61,266 nt of DNA from Paracoccus luteus (GTDB taxonomy: Bacteria > Pseudomonadota > Alphaproteobacteria > Rhodobacterales > Rhodobacteraceae). The notes below the pieces were generated by a model. The model saw only the letters and a program-made list of their open reading frames with translations, did not search any database and was not told the origin of the DNA. Below are positions 60,174-61,266 of the stretch, piece after piece (positions within the stretch are counted from its first letter, which is position 1; every line of letters begins with the position of its first letter). The position numbers and the translations under genes were made by a program. Location: the NCBI RefSeq assembly GCF_004522155.1, contig NZ_SDEA01000015.1:1-61266 (forward strand). Direction: 5' to 3'.

Positions 60174-60773
60174 TCAGGCAGCCTCGGCAAGCTCGTTCCG
60201 GGCCGCTTTCGTCACGCTGGCCCACCACGCCAGCTCGTCCAGCATCGCGCTCAGCGAGGGCTGCAGCACGGCGTCCACCTCGGACATGTCGCCGTTCTGG
60301 CCCAGCGGGCTGACCTTGAAGAACTCGCCCCCGCCCAGGTGGACGGCGTTGCGCAGCGGCACCATCTGCAGTTCGACCGCGACGGCGCGCAGGTGTTCGA
60401 TCGCGCGCGCCGCACCGACCCCGCCATAGCCCATCGCGGCGGCGGGCTTGCGCCCCCATTCGAGATACGCCTGATCCAGCGCATTCTTCAGCGCGCCGGG
60501 GATCGAGTGGCCGTATTCGGCGGTCACGAAGACATAGCCGTCGTATTCGCCGATCTTCTTCTGCCACGCCACCGCGCGGGGATCCTGCGACGGCACCCAC
60601 GCGTTCGACGCGACCTCGTCGAACAGCGGCAGGTCGAAATCGCGCAGGTCGACCAGATCGAACGTCATGTCGTGGCGCTTCTTCACCTGCTCCATGAGCC
60701 AGGCGGCGGGCTTGTCGGCAAAGCGCGCCTTCCGCGTCGATCCGATGATGACTGCAATCCGGGGTTTGGTCAT
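60174..60773 (-). CDS. NADPH-dependent FMN reductase
   Basis: A 199-residue flavodoxin-fold oxidoreductase. The phosphate-binding loop is VIIGSTRKARFADKPA near residue 8, and FVTAEYGHSIPGALKNALDQ near 80 is the flavin-ring segment of the NAD(P)H-dependent FMN reductase/quinone reductase family. ATG 60773 (MTKPRIAV) has AAGGAAA just upstream; an ATG at 60818 adds an unlikely leader. Substrate (FMN, quinone, azo or nitro compound) is open. Confidence 0.92.
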   Translation of the reverse strand: MTKPRIAVIIGSTRKARFADKPAAWLMEQVKKRHDMTFDLVDLRDFDLPLFDEVASNAWVPSQDPRAVAWQKKIGEYDGYVFVTAEYGHSIPGALKNALDQAYLEWGRKPAAAMGYGGVGAARAIEHLRAVAVELQMVPLRNAVHLGGGEFFKVSPLGQNGDMSEVDAVLQPSLSAMLDELAWWASVTKAARNELAEAA

Positions 60774-61227
60774 GTGGTTTCCTTTTCGTCTGGGGGCGCC
60801 CATGCGCCCGCCGTTCATGTCGTCCCGAACAACATGAGGCGCGGATGGTGTTCGATCCAGATAACAGAAACGAAACCGGGCGTTCGGTTCTGTCGAACGG
60901 CGGTTGAGAGCGTGGCGTCCTGGGGCCGATCCGGGACCGGCCAGCGGCGCACCGGATATCCTGCGGGGCCACCACTGTTGATGCGGGGCGTTCCGAGGCG
61001 GCAGGGATGCCCGCGGACGCGCAGCCGGTTCCAGATCCGCAGAGAGGCCTTCCCCCGACAGCAGCCGCGTCGCGCAGGGGGCCTGGTCGTGCAGTCAGGC
61101 CCGGATGTGCTGCTGCCCAGACGCTCGCACGCCCCCGGCCGCTGCGCCCACGCAGCGCGCCGTTCATCCGCAACCGGAATGCGACGCGCCAGGCCGTGCA
61201 AAGCCAGATCAAAGTGGCTGAGTTGAT
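60774..61227. other. Gap between the FMN reductase gene and the tRNA
   Basis: No gene is supported in these 454 bp. An open frame on the minus strand spans the gap but starts inside the tRNA and has non-protein-like composition. The part near 60840-60900 is AT-richer, holds an inverted repeat, and probably contains the reductase promoter. Confidence 0.5.
60881..60899. promoter_or_regulatory. Inverted repeat upstream of the FMN reductase gene
   Basis: CGTTCG and CGAACG are separated by seven bases, about 110 bp before the reductase start. It may be the operator of a redox- or quinone-responsive repressor; no regulator gene is adjacent within the window. Confidence 0.4.
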
Positions 61228-61266
61228 GGCGCACCCGACAGGATTCGAACCTGTGACCTCTGCCTT
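61228..61266 (-). tRNA. Partial tRNA, probably tRNA-Arg(CCG)
   Basis: The 3' part of a tRNA, cut by the window edge. Read on the minus strand: anticodon stem 3' side GGCAG preceded by AA, a short variable loop, the T arm ACAGG-TTCGAAT-CCTGT, acceptor strand CGGGTGC, discriminator G and encoded CCA. The anticodon is outside the window; the stem and acceptor match bacterial tRNA-Arg(CCG) from memory. Confidence 0.85.

Noticed and set aside
60815..61234. Minus-strand open frame filling the gap before the tRNA
   Set aside because: It begins inside the tRNA gene and has Arg/Pro-rich, motif-free composition.

Overview
The window is high-GC chromosomal DNA from an alphaproteobacterium. A Paracoccus-like member of the Rhodobacteraceae is the best guess. 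The evidence is PdhB with an N-terminal lipoyl domain next to pdhA, the glnD-murJ-trpS neighbourhood, the lpoA-like/rsmI/yraN/gshB block, a coaBC-suf block, GTG starts, ATGA overlaps and very strong G/C third-position bias. There is no rRNA, CRISPR array, transposase, integrase or phage gene. The only tRNA is cut by the right edge.

Layout. 1-2830 (minus): M20 deacylase, ftsB, pdhA and the first codons of pdhB; a perfect 18-bp palindrome sits in front of pdhA. 2948-9522 (plus): six tightly packed genes, with a coiled-coil protein, an unrecognised protein, a AAA+ ATPase, another unrecognised soluble protein and two small membrane proteins. This is the best candidate for an undescribed system. 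9600-14039 (minus): sugar acetyltransferase, sufT, acpP, fabG, a cytochrome b561/cytochrome c' pair and fabD; a b561-YceI fusion gene diverges at 14151. 15545-22632: ndk, cspA, an ABC-F ATPase, dps and dnaE. 22722-27324: a complete nucleoside-type ABC importer (ATPase, two permeases, BMP-family binding protein). 27638-35812: DUF333-like lipoprotein, AI-2E-family permease, ilvC, two overlapping Lrp/AsnC regulators, a UbiH-like hydroxylase, a HAD nucleotidase, a GntR regulator, an alkA-like glycosylase and an esterase. 35855-46405: COG4315-type secreted protein, HNH nuclease, a radical SAM protein with a candidate LexA box, trpS, a rhomboid-fold protein without catalytic residues, murJ, glnD and an LpoA-like lipoprotein. 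46505-50804: rsmI, yraN, gshB and comM. 50969-60124: coaBC runs into a suf operon (cysteine desulfurase, sufB, FkbM methyltransferase, sufC, sufD, two YIP1-like membrane proteins, sufS). 60174-end: NADPH-dependent FMN reductase and the 3' part of a tRNA, probably tRNA-Arg.

How the genes work together. FabD, FabG and AcpP supply fatty acid synthesis. PdhA/PdhB supply acetyl-CoA. FtsB, MurJ and the LpoA-like protein act in division and wall synthesis. The Suf proteins build Fe-S clusters; SufT lies about 42 kb away beside acpP. Non-coding signals include clear terminators after cspA, ilvC and the radical SAM gene, candidate operators before pdhA, dps, the first Lrp gene and the FMN reductase, and three short tandem duplications that each copy a stop codon and its flanks.
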